Shown piece after piece: positions 43,144 to 52,502 of a stretch of DNA of 64,000 nt. The position numbers were made by a program, and so were the translations under genes. The notes beneath the pieces are model-generated. The model saw only the letters and a program-made list of their open reading frames with translations, searched no databases and had not been told where the DNA came from. The DNA is taken from assembly GCF_014192225.1 (NCBI RefSeq), contig NZ_JACHXS010000004.1, positions 362,037 to 426,036 on the forward strand, given 5' to 3'. Origin of the DNA: Pseudoduganella umbonata. GTDB lineage: Bacteria > Pseudomonadota > Gammaproteobacteria > Burkholderiales > Burkholderiaceae_D. Every line of letters starts with the position of its first letter. The stretch's first letter is position 1.

Positions 43144-44538
43144 ATGCGACTCTCCCTACTCGCCGCCTCCCTCCTGCTCGCCGCGGCCCAAGGCTTCGCG
43201 GCCGACTTCAACGTGCGCGACTACGGCGGCAAGGGCGACGGCGTGACGATGAATACCGCCGCGATCCAGAAGACCATCGACGCGGCCGCCAAGGATGCCG
43301 GCACGGTGGTCTTCCCGGCCGGGACTTACCTGACCGGCTCGGTCTTCGTGAAATCCGGCGTGACACTGAAAATCGACAAGGGCGTGACCCTGCTCGGTTC
43401 GCGCAACATCGACGATTACCCGATGATGCCGACCCGGATCGCCGGCATCGAGATGACGTGGCCGGCGGCGCTGGTCAATGTGTACCGGCAGGAAAAGGCC
43501 GCCATCGTTGGCGAAGGCACGATCGATGGCGACGGCAAGCCGTTCTGGGATTACTACTGGGCGCTGCGCAAGGATTACCAGCCGCGCGGCCTGCGCTGGG
43601 CGTCCGACTACGACGCGCGCCGGCCGCGCCTGGTGCAGGTATTCGATTCGACCGGCGTGACAGTGGGCGGCGGCCTGCTGATGCGCCGCGCCGGCTTCTG
43701 GACGGTGCACGTGTGCTACTCGTCCGACGTGACGGTCGATGGCGTGACCATCCGCAACAACGAGGACGGCAAGGGTCCGTCGACGGACGGTATCGACATC
43801 GATTCGTCGCGCAAGGTACTGGTGGCGAATGCGGACATTTCCGTCAACGACGACGCGGTGGTGCTGAAGGCGGGCCGCGACGCCGATGGCCTGCGCGTCA
43901 ACCGGCCGACCGAGGACGTGGTGATCCGCGACGTCATCGTGCGCGCCTCGAAGGGCGGCATCACGTTCGGCAGCGAGACCTCGGGCGGGTTCCGCAATAT
44001 CGAAGCCTACAACATGACGTTCGACGAGAACACGCCGGTCGGCATCCTGTTCAAGTCCGCCCACACGCGCGGCGGCTTCGGCGAGAACCTGCGCCTGCAC
44101 GACATCACGATGAAGGGCACGCCGATCGTCATGCGCATCAACATGAACTGGAATCCGAACTACAGCTACGCCGCCATTCCCGCCGGCGAGAAGAACGTGC
44201 CGGCGCACTGGAAGGTGATGGCCACGCCGGTGCCGAAGGACAAGGGCCTGGCGCACTTCCGCGACGTGAAGATCTGGAACATCAAGGCCACGGGCGCGAG
44301 AAGCGCGTTCGAGGTGGCCGGCATCGCCGAGGCGCCGCTGCAGCGCTTCGTGTTCGACGGCATCGACATCGAGGCGAAGAGCGGCGGCTACATCCGCGAA
44401 GCGCGGGACTGGCGCTTCACCAACACGAAGCTGGCCATCCCCGCCGAGGCGCCGGTGGAAGTGGGCAAGGACAGCCGTGTGAACGGGCTGCCGGCGGGCA
44501 CCTTCGTGGTCCGCGATCCAGCGAAAAAAGAAGGCTGA
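43144..44538 (+). CDS. GH28 polygalacturonase-family enzyme (first of locus)
   Basis: The 464-residue product has a signal peptide (LSLLAASLLLAAAQGFA) and a right-handed beta-helix. It starts with DFNVRDYGGKGDGVTMNTAAIQKTID, the typical pectate-lyase-superfamily opening. GH28 catalytic elements are STDGIDIDSSRKV (Asp), SVNDDAVVLKAG (paired Asp) and the GGITFGSE segment in place of the usual GHG. It probably hydrolyses galacturonan or rhamnogalacturonan chains in the periplasm. It is first of a four-gene operon with gaps of 7, 4 and 2 bp. Confidence 0.9.
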   Translation: MRLSLLAASLLLAAAQGFAADFNVRDYGGKGDGVTMNTAAIQKTIDAAAKDAGTVVFPAGTYLTGSVFVKSGVTLKIDKGVTLLGSRNIDDYPMMPTRIAGIEMTWPAALVNVYRQEKAAIVGEGTIDGDGKPFWDYYWALRKDYQPRGLRWASDYDARRPRLVQVFDSTGVTVGGGLLMRRAGFWTVHVCYSSDVTVDGVTIRNNEDGKGPSTDGIDIDSSRKVLVANADISVNDDAVVLKAGRDADGLRVNRPTEDVVIRDVIVRASKGGITFGSETSGGFRNIEAYNMTFDENTPVGILFKSAHTRGGFGENLRLHDITMKGTPIVMRINMNWNPNYSYAAIPAGEKNVPAHWKVMATPVPKDKGLAHFRDVKIWNIKATGARSAFEVAGIAEAPLQRFVFDGIDIEAKSGGYIREARDWRFTNTKLAIPAEAPVEVGKDSRVNGLPAGTFVVRDPAKKEG

Positions 44539-44545
44539 ACCAGCG

Positions 44546-46666
44546 ATGACGAAACGACTTTACCTTGCCTGCGTGCCCCTGCTGGCGGTCATGGCGGGCG
44601 CGCACGCGGCGCCGATCGACCGCCAGGCCGTCGTTGCGCGCCACAATCCGCAGCTGACGGCCATCGACCCGATGTCGCCGCTCAGCGTGGGCAACGGCCG
44701 CTTCGCGTTCACGGCCGACGTGACCGGGCTGCAGACGCTGCCGGACCATTACCACACCCACGGCACGCCGACCGAGACGGGCGCGCGCTGGTCCTGGCAC
44801 GAGCACGCCAATCCGCAGGGCTACAAGCTGTCGGACGTGAACCGCGAGTACACGGCCTGGGGCCGCACCGTGGGCTACCCGATGAACACGAAGATTCCCG
44901 CCGGCCAGTGGCTGCGCGAGAACCCGCACATCCACCCGCTGCCGCAGATCGGTTTTGTCATGACCGGCGCCGGTGCGCGCACCATCGTGCCGGCCGACGT
45001 GACGCAGGTCGACCAGCGCCTGGACATGTGGCAGGGCCGGCTGGACAGCCGCGTGCAGCTGCTGGGCCAGCCGGTCAGCGTGAGCAGCACCGTCAGCCCC
45101 GGCAGCGACACGCTCGCGCTGCGCATCCGTTCGCCGCTGCTGGCAGGCAAGCGCGTGGCGGTGCGCATCGCCCTCCCCTATGGCTACAGGCCGGGCGCCC
45201 ACCATAACCCGCCGCTCGACTGGTCGCAGCCGGACGGCCACGTGTCGAAGGTGCTGGAACGGAGCGGCCGCACGCTGTTGGTGGAGCACACGCGCGACAC
45301 CGCCCGCTACGCGATGACGGTGGCCAGTGCCGCGCCGTTGACGATCACGCAGCCGGCTGCCCACGTGTTCGAGATCGCTCCGCAATCGGGCGAAACGCTG
45401 GAACTGACGGTGTCGTTCGCAAAGGACGGCACGCCGGCCGCGCAGGACGTGGCCGGCGTGTTCGCGGCCAGCCGCGCACACTGGGACCGCTTCTGGCGCA
45501 GCGGCGCCGCCATCGACTTCCAGGGCAGCACCGATCCGCGCGCGGCCGAGCTGGAACGGCGCGTCGTGCTGTCGCAATACCTGACCGCGATCCAGCTGGG
45601 CGACGAGATGCCGGCGTCGGAAAGCGGACTGACGACGTCCACCTGGTATGGCAAGCACCACACCGAGATGGTGTGGTGGCACACCGCTCACTTCACGCTG
45701 TGGGGCCGCCCCGAGTTCACGGCACGCACGCTGACGTGGTTCCAGCGCACCTTGCCGGTGGCCCGCGCCGTGGCGGCCGAACGGGGCCTGAAAGGCGCGC
45801 GCTGGATGAAGATGACCGGGCCGGGGGGCCGCGAAAGCCCGGGCGGCAACCCGCTGATCATCTGGAACCAGCCGCACCCGATCCACCTGGCCGAGCTGCT
45901 GTACCGCGCCAACCCGACGAAGGAAACCCTGGAGCGCTACCGCGAACTGGTGTTCGACACGGCCGACGGCATGGCATCGATGCTCAACTGGGACGACAAG
46001 GGCCAGCGCTACGTGCTCGGCCCGCCGCTGTGGATCGCCCAGGAGATCTACGACCAGGCCACCAGCATGAATCCGACCTATGAGCTGAGCTACTGGGCGC
46101 GCGGCCTGGAGATCGCCCAGCAGTGGCGCGAACGGCTCGGCATGCCGCGCGACGCCGGCTGGGAGGAGCGGCGCACCAGGCTGTCGAAGCTGCCCCAGAA
46201 GGACGGCAAGTACGTGGCGATCGAATCGAACCCGGACACCTGGGACAATGTCGACAGCCGCCACGACCACCCGTCGTTCCTGATGGCGCTGGGCCAGCTG
46301 CCGGGCGACGGCGTGGACCGCAAGGTCATGCGCAGCACGCTCGACGCGGTGCTGGCGAGCTGGGACTGGCAGACCAAGATCTGGGGCTGGGATTACCCGA
46401 TGATCGCGATGACGGCCGCGCGGCTGGACGCGCCCGACCTGGCGGTGGGCGTGCTGCTGAAATCGGACGGCCCGAACAACGGCTACACGAAGGCCGGCCA
46501 CAACCCGAACAAGCGGCTGCCGGTCTACCTGCCCGGCAACGGCTCGCTGCTGGCGGCGGTGGCGCTGATGGCCGGCGGCTGGGATGGCGCCACGCGCACG
46601 ACACCGGGCTTCCCGACCGACGGCAGCTGGGTCGTGAAGGCCGAGGGATTCAACAAACTGCCTTGA
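44546..46666 (+). CDS. Exported six-hairpin glycosidase-like protein
   Basis: The 706-residue product has a signal peptide (LYLACVPLLAVMAGAHA). The N-terminal half is a beta-sandwich (MSPLSVGNGRFAFTADVTGLQ, TPTETGARWSWHEHANPQG). The C-terminal half is an (alpha/alpha)6-type catalytic region with STWYGKHHTEMVWWHTAHF, NPLIIWNQPHPIHLAELLYR and WDWQTKIWGWDYPMIAM. This is the layout of GH65/GH95-like six-hairpin glycosidases, but I do not recognise the exact family. Candidate acids are the Glu in KHHTEMVWW and the Asp in WGWDYP. Its position between two GH28 genes and an acetylesterase suggests removal of a pectin side-chain sugar. Confidence 0.75.
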   Translation: MTKRLYLACVPLLAVMAGAHAAPIDRQAVVARHNPQLTAIDPMSPLSVGNGRFAFTADVTGLQTLPDHYHTHGTPTETGARWSWHEHANPQGYKLSDVNREYTAWGRTVGYPMNTKIPAGQWLRENPHIHPLPQIGFVMTGAGARTIVPADVTQVDQRLDMWQGRLDSRVQLLGQPVSVSSTVSPGSDTLALRIRSPLLAGKRVAVRIALPYGYRPGAHHNPPLDWSQPDGHVSKVLERSGRTLLVEHTRDTARYAMTVASAAPLTITQPAAHVFEIAPQSGETLELTVSFAKDGTPAAQDVAGVFAASRAHWDRFWRSGAAIDFQGSTDPRAAELERRVVLSQYLTAIQLGDEMPASESGLTTSTWYGKHHTEMVWWHTAHFTLWGRPEFTARTLTWFQRTLPVARAVAAERGLKGARWMKMTGPGGRESPGGNPLIIWNQPHPIHLAELLYRANPTKETLERYRELVFDTADGMASMLNWDDKGQRYVLGPPLWIAQEIYDQATSMNPTYELSYWARGLEIAQQWRERLGMPRDAGWEERRTRLSKLPQKDGKYVAIESNPDTWDNVDSRHDHPSFLMALGQLPGDGVDRKVMRSTLDAVLASWDWQTKIWGWDYPMIAMTAARLDAPDLAVGVLLKSDGPNNGYTKAGHNPNKRLPVYLPGNGSLLAAVALMAGGWDGATRTTPGFPTDGSWVVKAEGFNKLP

Positions 46667-46670
46667 CTGG

Positions 46671-48500
46671 ATGGACCAGATGACGGAAATTTTCAGCCAT
46701 ACGACGGGTACCTCCCGCCGCCGCTTCCTGCGCGGCACCTCCGCGGCCGGCGCCCTGCTGGCTGCCGGCGGCATGCACTTCACCGCTGCTGCCGCTGCCG
46801 CCACCGCAGCCGATCCCTGGCAGCGCGCGCAAGGCATCGTCGAGCGCTGCTCGCGCCCCCTGCTCTTCCGCAACGAGGACTTCCCGATCACCGCGTTCGG
46901 TGCGAAGAGCAGCGCCCTGGTGCCGGCGAAGTCCGTCTGGCGCACCGAGATCCTGGACGTGAAGACGCCCGCCCCGGGCTCCCCCGACTGCTATCCGGCC
47001 ATCGCCGCCGCCATCGCCGCGGCCAGCAAGGCCGGCGGCGGCCGCGTGCTGATCCCGGCCGGCAACTGGTACTGCAAGGGCCCGATCGTGCTGCGCTCCA
47101 ACGTGCACGTGCACCTGGCGGCCAACGCGCAGGTCTACTTCAGCGCCGACCCGGCCGATTACGCGAAGTACGGCGACATCGACTGCGGCAAGGCCGGCAA
47201 GCTGGTGCTGTCGCGCTGGCAGGGCAACGACGTGCTGAACTACTCGCCACTGGTCTACGCCTGCAACCAGGCCAACATCGCGCTGACGGGCGAGGACTGG
47301 ACCAGCGTGCTCAATGGCCAGGCCGGCGTGCACGTCGATGCCGGCGAAGGCCCATGGTGGGACTGGATCGACCGCAAGGAAGGCAAGGTCAATGCCGGCA
47401 GCGTCAATCCGCTGAACCTGCCGCTGGAGACGGTGGCGCCGGAACTGCCGGCCGGGCAGCGCGCGCTGATCCAGGGCACGCATCCCCGCTGGAACGGCGA
47501 CACGCGCTACCTGCCCGCGCTGTCCGAGGCCGGCGTGCCGGTATCGAAGCGCATCTTCGGCACCGGCCATTACCTGCGCCCGTGCATGATCGAACTGATC
47601 GGCTGTTCCGACGTGCTGCTGGAGAACTACCACGTGGTGGCGTCGCCGTTCTGGCTGCACCACCCGGTGAACTGCCGCAACCTGCGCTTCAGCAAGGTCA
47701 ACATGGAAAGCACGGGGCCGAACAACGACGGCTTCGATCCCGAATCCTGCGACACCGTGCTGGTGGAGCACAGCACCTTCAACACCGGCGACGACTGCAT
47801 CGCGATCAAGTCGGGCAAGAACCGCGACACGCAGCTGGGCCCCACGCGCAACGTGGTGATCCAGGACTGCGTGATGAACAGCGGCCATGGCGGCGTGACC
47901 TTGGGCAGCGAGATGGCGGGCGGCATCGAACACGTGTACGCGCAGCGCATCGAGTTCCGCAACGCGCACTGGGCCACCGACCCGCTGCGCAGCGCCATCC
48001 GCCTGAAGACCAACATGAACCGTGGCGGCTTCCTGCGCCACCTGTATGTGCGCGACGTAACCGTGCCGAACGGCGTGGACGCGCGCGCCCGCAAGGCGGC
48101 GCCGCCGGACGCGAACAATGCCTTCAAGGGGCTGGCGACGGGCAGCGGCGCCATCGTCACCATCGACTGCAACTACGCTGCCGGCGACGATGGCGTGCGC
48201 ACCCGGCCGCCGGCGGTATCGGACATCCACATCTCGAACCTGCGCGCCGGGAACGCGAAGATGGCCGACGGCGCGTTTTCGTGCTGGCAGGCGGTGCTGA
48301 TCCTCGGCCCGGTGGCATCGAGCTTCAACGGGCCGGCGGGCACGCCGGTCTTGCCGGTGTCGAACGTGACGATCAGCGATTGCGACTTCGGTACGCCGCG
48401 CAACGGCAAGGAGCCGGTCTACCTGCACAACGCGAAAGACGTGGTGCTGAAGAACGTGACGATCGCCGGGCAGGTCGTCAACCGGAAACTGGCAGGCTGA
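46671..48500 (+). CDS. GH28 (exo-)polygalacturonase-type enzyme with Tat signal
   Basis: The 609-residue product carries a twin-arginine signal (SRRRFLRGTSAAGALLAAGG), so it is exported folded. The beta-helix has intact GH28 motifs: NNDGFDPESC, NTGDDCIAIKSG, SGHGGVTLGSE and IRLKTN. The longer N-terminal part (YPAIAAAIAAASKAGGGRVLIPAGNW) and the insert with WWDWIDRKEGK are like exo-acting members, which cut galacturonate mono- or disaccharides from the chain end. ATG at 46671 and 46680 are both possible. It follows the glycosidase-like gene by 4 bp. Confidence 0.92.
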   Translation: MDQMTEIFSHTTGTSRRRFLRGTSAAGALLAAGGMHFTAAAAAATAADPWQRAQGIVERCSRPLLFRNEDFPITAFGAKSSALVPAKSVWRTEILDVKTPAPGSPDCYPAIAAAIAAASKAGGGRVLIPAGNWYCKGPIVLRSNVHVHLAANAQVYFSADPADYAKYGDIDCGKAGKLVLSRWQGNDVLNYSPLVYACNQANIALTGEDWTSVLNGQAGVHVDAGEGPWWDWIDRKEGKVNAGSVNPLNLPLETVAPELPAGQRALIQGTHPRWNGDTRYLPALSEAGVPVSKRIFGTGHYLRPCMIELIGCSDVLLENYHVVASPFWLHHPVNCRNLRFSKVNMESTGPNNDGFDPESCDTVLVEHSTFNTGDDCIAIKSGKNRDTQLGPTRNVVIQDCVMNSGHGGVTLGSEMAGGIEHVYAQRIEFRNAHWATDPLRSAIRLKTNMNRGGFLRHLYVRDVTVPNGVDARARKAAPPDANNAFKGLATGSGAIVTIDCNYAAGDDGVRTRPPAVSDIHISNLRAGNAKMADGAFSCWQAVLILGPVASSFNGPAGTPVLPVSNVTISDCDFGTPRNGKEPVYLHNAKDVVLKNVTIAGQVVNRKLAG

Positions 48501-48502
48501 CG

Positions 48503-49306
48503 ATGCGGCGCCTGTCGATACTGGCGGCACTGGCACTGTCGGCCAGTGCCGGTGCCGCCCCCCTGCCCCCGGTCCGCGTGATCCTCGTCGGCGACTCCAC
48601 CGTCGCCAGCAATAACGGCTACGGCGACGCGCTATGCGCCCGCTTTTCGCCGGAAGTGGATTGCGTGAACCTGGGTGCGAACGGGCGCAGCTCGAAAAGT
48701 TTTCGCGCCGAGGGGCGCTGGGACAAGGTGCTGGAGCTGCTGCAAGACGATGGCAAGATCAGTGGCAAGAGCGGTGGCAAGAGCGGTGGCAACGAGGGTG
48801 GAAAATTCGCCGCCCGGTACGTGCTGGTGCAGTTCGGGCACAACGACCAGCCGGGCAAGCGCCACGCGACGGACCTGGTCGCCGAGTTCCCGGCCAACAT
48901 GGCGCGCTATGCCGCCGATGTGCGCGCGCTGGGCGGCGTGCCGGTGCTGGTGACGCCGCTCACGCGCCGCACATTCAAGGGCGCCTACCTGCGCGACACG
49001 CTGGCGCCGTGGGCCGCGGCGACGCGCCGGGCCGCGGCGGCGGAAAACGTTGCGGTAATCGACCTGAATACGGACAGCGCCGCCGCGGTGCAGGCCATGG
49101 GCCAGGCCGAAGCGGATACGCTGGCCGAGGCGCCGGCGCCACCGCCGTCGCCGGACGGGAAGAAGGTCAAGAGCAAGTTCGACTGGACGCATCTGGGGCC
49201 GAAGGGCTCGGCGCTGTTCGGGGCGATGGTCGGGAACGAGCTGAAGCGGGCGGTACCCGCCATCGCGCCCTACCTGCCGCCCGGGGACCGGGCGGCCCGG
49301 GACTGA
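48503..49306 (+). CDS. Rhamnogalacturonan acetylesterase-like SGNH hydrolase (CE12 type)
   Basis: The 267-residue product has a signal peptide (LSILAALALSASAGAAP). The SGNH blocks are VGDSTVAS (Ser), NLGANGRSSKSF (Gly), QFGHNDQPG (Asn) and DWTHLGPKG (Asp/His). This set is typical of family CE12, which removes acetyl groups from rhamnogalacturonan. A Gly/Ser/Lys insertion (GKISGKSGGKSGG, about residues 84-99) comes from 12-bp DNA units and would lengthen a surface loop. It is the last gene of the pectin operon. Confidence 0.9.
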   Translation: MRRLSILAALALSASAGAAPLPPVRVILVGDSTVASNNGYGDALCARFSPEVDCVNLGANGRSSKSFRAEGRWDKVLELLQDDGKISGKSGGKSGGNEGGKFAARYVLVQFGHNDQPGKRHATDLVAEFPANMARYAADVRALGGVPVLVTPLTRRTFKGAYLRDTLAPWAAATRRAAAAENVAVIDLNTDSAAAVQAMGQAEADTLAEAPAPPPSPDGKKVKSKFDWTHLGPKGSALFGAMVGNELKRAVPAIAPYLPPGDRAARD

Positions 49307-49318
49307 CGGCCAACGCCA

Positions 49319-49609
49319 CTAGCGCATCGCGTTCGCTTCCGCCGCCGCATGCCGGTCCTCGCTGGCCTCGGTGGCGTTCATGCCATCGTCGACGACCTGC
49401 GCGGAGCGCTCGGCATCGGCCGCCAGCCGGTCCAGGCAATGCACATCCGCCGACTCTTCGGCAAAGCTGGCGTCGATCACGTCGGCCAGCCGGCCCGGCA
49501 GCGACGCATGCGGCCGGGCCGGGACTGTCGGGTTGCCTGTCGGGTTGCCTGTCGGGTTGCCTGTCGGGTTGCCTGCCGGATGGCCTGTCGGGTTGCTTTT
49601 AGGTTTCAT
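49319..49609 (-). CDS. Small hypothetical protein with NPTG repeats
   Basis: About 96 residues. A GGAG 6-7 bp upstream favours the ATG at 49609 over 49612. The N-terminus holds about five Asn-Pro-Thr-Gly units encoded by a 12-bp repeat (about 49527-49595). The remainder is a short acidic helical region (LADVIDASFAEESADVHCLDRLAADAERSAQVVDDG). I do not recognise it; the absence of a signal or membrane segment suggests a cytoplasmic protein. It converges with the CE12 gene. Confidence 0.6.
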   Translation of the reverse strand: MKPKSNPTGHPAGNPTGNPTGNPTGNPTVPARPHASLPGRLADVIDASFAEESADVHCLDRLAADAERSAQVVDDGMNATEASEDRHAAAEANAMR

Positions 49610-49831
49610 CATGTTCTCCAGGGAGATGCCACCCACGATATTCTCTTCGGCACCATAGCGATATGTATCGGGCGAGGAGCGCGCGATAGCGAGAAATCAC
49701 TTCCCATTACGACAGAATGCGCGGCGCGACCGGGGCGGACGATTGCCGTACCTGGCCACGGCACCGTCGGCTTGCATGTGCTAAGGTAGTCCAAGGTAGT
49801 GGAATGCTCCGCGCCGCGGAAAGGAAGATCG

Positions 49832-51955
49832 ATGGACATGCTGATTCTCGTCGTCACTTCCCATCTGCACGACCGGGAACTGCTCGAGCCGCTCGGCTGT
49901 GAGCATGACCGTCCCGGTGGCCCCGGACCCGGCATGTCCTTCATCTATGCCGGCAGCCTCGCCGAGGCACTGCGCGTCGCGCGCCCGCCCGGCCCCGACC
50001 TCATCCTGCTGAACCTGCTGGGGCAGCGCAGCCGGGGCGATGGCCCGCTGACGGCGGCCATCGCGCTGCATTACGGGGCCACGCCGGTGATCCTGCTGTG
50101 CGACACGGCTACCGTGGATGCCGGACACGCCCCCGTTCCCGACGGCTCCGCCGCCGCCCCCGTCGTTGCCCGGATTGTGCTGGAGACCGCGCCGGCCGGC
50201 CTGCTGTGCGAGATGTTCGGCTGCATCGTCAGCGCGGCGCGCCGGGTGCGGCTGGCCACGGCCGGCAGCGGCGAGCGCGGCGCCATGCTCGAAGCCATCG
50301 CCGATGCCGTCGTCGGTACGGATAGCGCCGGCATTGTCCGCTACGTCAACGCGGCGGCCGCGCGGCTCACCCTGATGGCGCCAGACCGGGCGATCGGCAT
50401 GCCGATCACGGAACTGATGAGCCTGCACGATGCCGCGTCGCTCGCGCCGATCCCCCATCCGCTGCTGGAAACGCTGCGCTCAGGCGAAATCCGGCGCCTT
50501 CCCAAGGGCGCGATCCTGGCACGCAGCGACGGCACGGAAATCGTCATCGAGGATTCCACCGCGCCGATCCTCGATGCCGCCGGCGCGGTCGGCGGCGGCA
50601 TCATGGTTTTCCACGACATCACGGATGCCCACCAGCTGCGGACCCAGGTCGACTACCTGGCATGGCACGATTCCCTGACGGGCCTGCCGAACCGGTTCGC
50701 GGCGCAGCGGCACCTCAAGCGCATCCTGCGCGACGCCCAGGACGGCGACGTGCCGCTGGCGGTGATGTTCCTGGACCTGGACAAGTTCAAGTCGGTCAAC
50801 GACACGATGGGCCACGCCGCCGGCGACGCCCTGCTGGTGGCCGTCGCGGCGCGGCTGCGCGGCTGCTTCCGCGCGGACGATCTGGTCAGCCGCCAGGGTG
50901 GCGACGAGTTCGTGGTGCTGATGGCGCCCGGCGCCGGCCGCGCGGACGCCACGCGCGCCGCCGAACGGATCCTTGCCGCCGTGGCGCCGCCGTACGAGCT
51001 GGAATCGGCCAAGGCGGATATCGGCTGCAGTATCGGCATCGCCATGTTCCCCGAGCACGGCAGCACCGGCGAGGCCCTGCTGCACCACGCCGACACCGCA
51101 CTACATGCGGCGAAGGTCGCCGGCCGCAACGGCTACCGCTTCTTCATGCCGGCCATGCTGGCCAGCGCGGTCCGGCGCAAGCAGCTGGAGGACGGCGTGC
51201 GCTCCGGGCTGGCCGCGGCCGAATTCGTACTGTTCTACCAGCCGAAGATCCGCCTGTCCGATGGCGGCCTGTGCGGCTGCGAAGCCCTGCTGCGCTGGCA
51301 TCATCCGGAATGGGGCTGGGTCACGCCGGACAGGTTCATCCGCAGTGCCGAGGAATCGGGACTGATCGTGCCGCTGGGCAGGTGGGTGCTGGCCGAGGCG
51401 GTCCGCCAGGCCGGCGCATGGCAGGCCGGCGGCTTCGCTCCCGGCGCGATCGCCATCAATGTTTCCGCGCGCGAACTGCGCCATGCCGGCTTTGCCGATC
51501 ATGTCGAACGGCACATCGCCGACGCGCGGCTGGATCCGGCGAGCCTGCAGCTGGAACTGACGGAATCGGCGCTGATGCAGGACATGGACAGCGCGATCAG
51601 CATCCTGCGGCGCCTGAAGAACCTCGGCCTGTCGCTGGCCATCGACGATTTCGGCACCGGCTATTCGAGCCTCGGCTACCTTGCCGAGCTGCCGATCGAC
51701 GTGCTGAAGGTCGACCGCAGCTTCGTCCACGGCATCGACCATGCCGTGCCGCGCAGGCAAGCCTTGCTGCACGCGGTGATCGCGCTGGCCGGCAGCCTGC
51801 AACTGCCCACCGTGGCGGAAGGCATCGAAACGGAGCTGGAAGCGGGGTTCCTGTCGCTGGCCGGCTGCGCGCAGGGACAGGGGTATTACTACGGCAAGGC
51901 GCTGGAGGCAGGTGCCTTCGAAGCGGCTTTCCTGCGGCCGGCGCGATGCGCGTGA
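49832..51955 (+). CDS. PAS-GGDEF-EAL protein (c-di-GMP turnover)
   Basis: The 707-residue protein starts at ATG 49832 after AAGGAAG; a longer start at 49799 is weak. The N-terminal 120 residues look like a degenerate receiver fold. A PAS domain (about 150-270; AMLEAIADAVVGTDSAGIVRYVN), GGDEF domain (LTGLPNRFAAQRHLKR, intact GGDEF in RQGGDEFVVL) and EAL domain (CEALLRWHHPE, ELTESALMQD, IDDFGTGYSSLGYL, DVLKVDRSF) follow. All phosphodiesterase motifs appear present, so hydrolysis of c-di-GMP is likely. The GGDEF could be catalytic too, and no RxxD inhibition site is obvious. It is a cytoplasmic single-gene unit. Confidence 0.93.
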   Translation: MDMLILVVTSHLHDRELLEPLGCEHDRPGGPGPGMSFIYAGSLAEALRVARPPGPDLILLNLLGQRSRGDGPLTAAIALHYGATPVILLCDTATVDAGHAPVPDGSAAAPVVARIVLETAPAGLLCEMFGCIVSAARRVRLATAGSGERGAMLEAIADAVVGTDSAGIVRYVNAAAARLTLMAPDRAIGMPITELMSLHDAASLAPIPHPLLETLRSGEIRRLPKGAILARSDGTEIVIEDSTAPILDAAGAVGGGIMVFHDITDAHQLRTQVDYLAWHDSLTGLPNRFAAQRHLKRILRDAQDGDVPLAVMFLDLDKFKSVNDTMGHAAGDALLVAVAARLRGCFRADDLVSRQGGDEFVVLMAPGAGRADATRAAERILAAVAPPYELESAKADIGCSIGIAMFPEHGSTGEALLHHADTALHAAKVAGRNGYRFFMPAMLASAVRRKQLEDGVRSGLAAAEFVLFYQPKIRLSDGGLCGCEALLRWHHPEWGWVTPDRFIRSAEESGLIVPLGRWVLAEAVRQAGAWQAGGFAPGAIAINVSARELRHAGFADHVERHIADARLDPASLQLELTESALMQDMDSAISILRRLKNLGLSLAIDDFGTGYSSLGYLAELPIDVLKVDRSFVHGIDHAVPRRQALLHAVIALAGSLQLPTVAEGIETELEAGFLSLAGCAQGQGYYYGKALEAGAFEAAFLRPARCA

Positions 51956-51990
51956 CCGGCCGGCACCCTGGACGCGGTGCCGGCCGGCCG

Positions 51991-52227
51991 TTACCTCGGG
52001 CGCGTTTCGGCGACCTTGATCACGCTCGTGGCATGGCTGGATGCCTGCTGGTCGGACGCGGCGTTCTGCGGCCACAGGAACCACGCCACCGCGGCGGCCA
52101 CCGCGAACAGCCCCAGCATGGACCTGCTCACGGCGTCCTCCGGCTGGCCACCAGATGACTGCAACGCATGTTGTACCCCTTTGAATGGAAGGACCACCGG
52201 ATGACCGGCGAAAATGGACGACTGCAT
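51991..52227 (-). CDS. Possible small single-span membrane protein
   Basis: An open frame of up to 78 codons ends with one strong hydrophobic helix (LGLFAVAAAVAWFLWP) and a polar tail. The ATG at 52227 has no Shine-Dalgarno, while an ATG at 52119 would give 42 residues that start just at the helix. It has no recognised family. Either a real micro-protein or chance; the 5' end runs into the repeat array. Confidence 0.3.
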   Translation of the reverse strand: MQSSIFAGHPVVLPFKGVQHALQSSGGQPEDAVSRSMLGLFAVAAAVAWFLWPQNAASDQQASSHATSVIKVAETRPR

Positions 52228-52318
52228 GGACGACCAGATCGACGACCAGATCGACGACTAGATCGACGACCAGATCGACAACTACATCGACAACCAGATC
52301 GACGACTACATCGACGAA
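52225..52318. repeat. Array of imperfect 12-bp units
   Basis: About eight copies of a 12-bp unit close to GATCGACGACCA, with CAACTA/CGACTA variants. In the frame beginning with ATG at 52226 each unit reads Asp-Asp-Gln/Tyr-Ile, an amphipathic pattern, but a TAG at 52259-52261 interrupts it. Another frame reads Arg-Pro-Asp-Arg. The array lies between two convergent signalling genes. Confidence 0.85.
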
Positions 52319-52502
52319 TGCAGGATGCGGCTGGCCGCATCGGGGCCGGGCACGGCCGCTGAACGGCGCCGGCGGGGCTTGTTGCCCGCGGTGCCGCTCG
52401 CAGGAACGGCTGTGCCTCAGTGTACGCGCATTTCACAAGGTAAAAGTGACTATTTGTAGGCCGGCAACCTGTCACGAAGGCCACGTTGTAACGGGTGGAC
52501 AT

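Noticed and set aside
52225..52318. Possible CRISPR array
   Set aside because: Units are contiguous 12-bp repeats with no spacers and no cas genes nearby; the same holds for the repeats at 4998 and 41767.
52168..52362. Small rightward frame with Arg-Pro-Asp-Arg repeats
   Set aside because: Its sequence is only a translation of the 12-bp array, and the other frames of the array look equally regular; no conservation argument is available.
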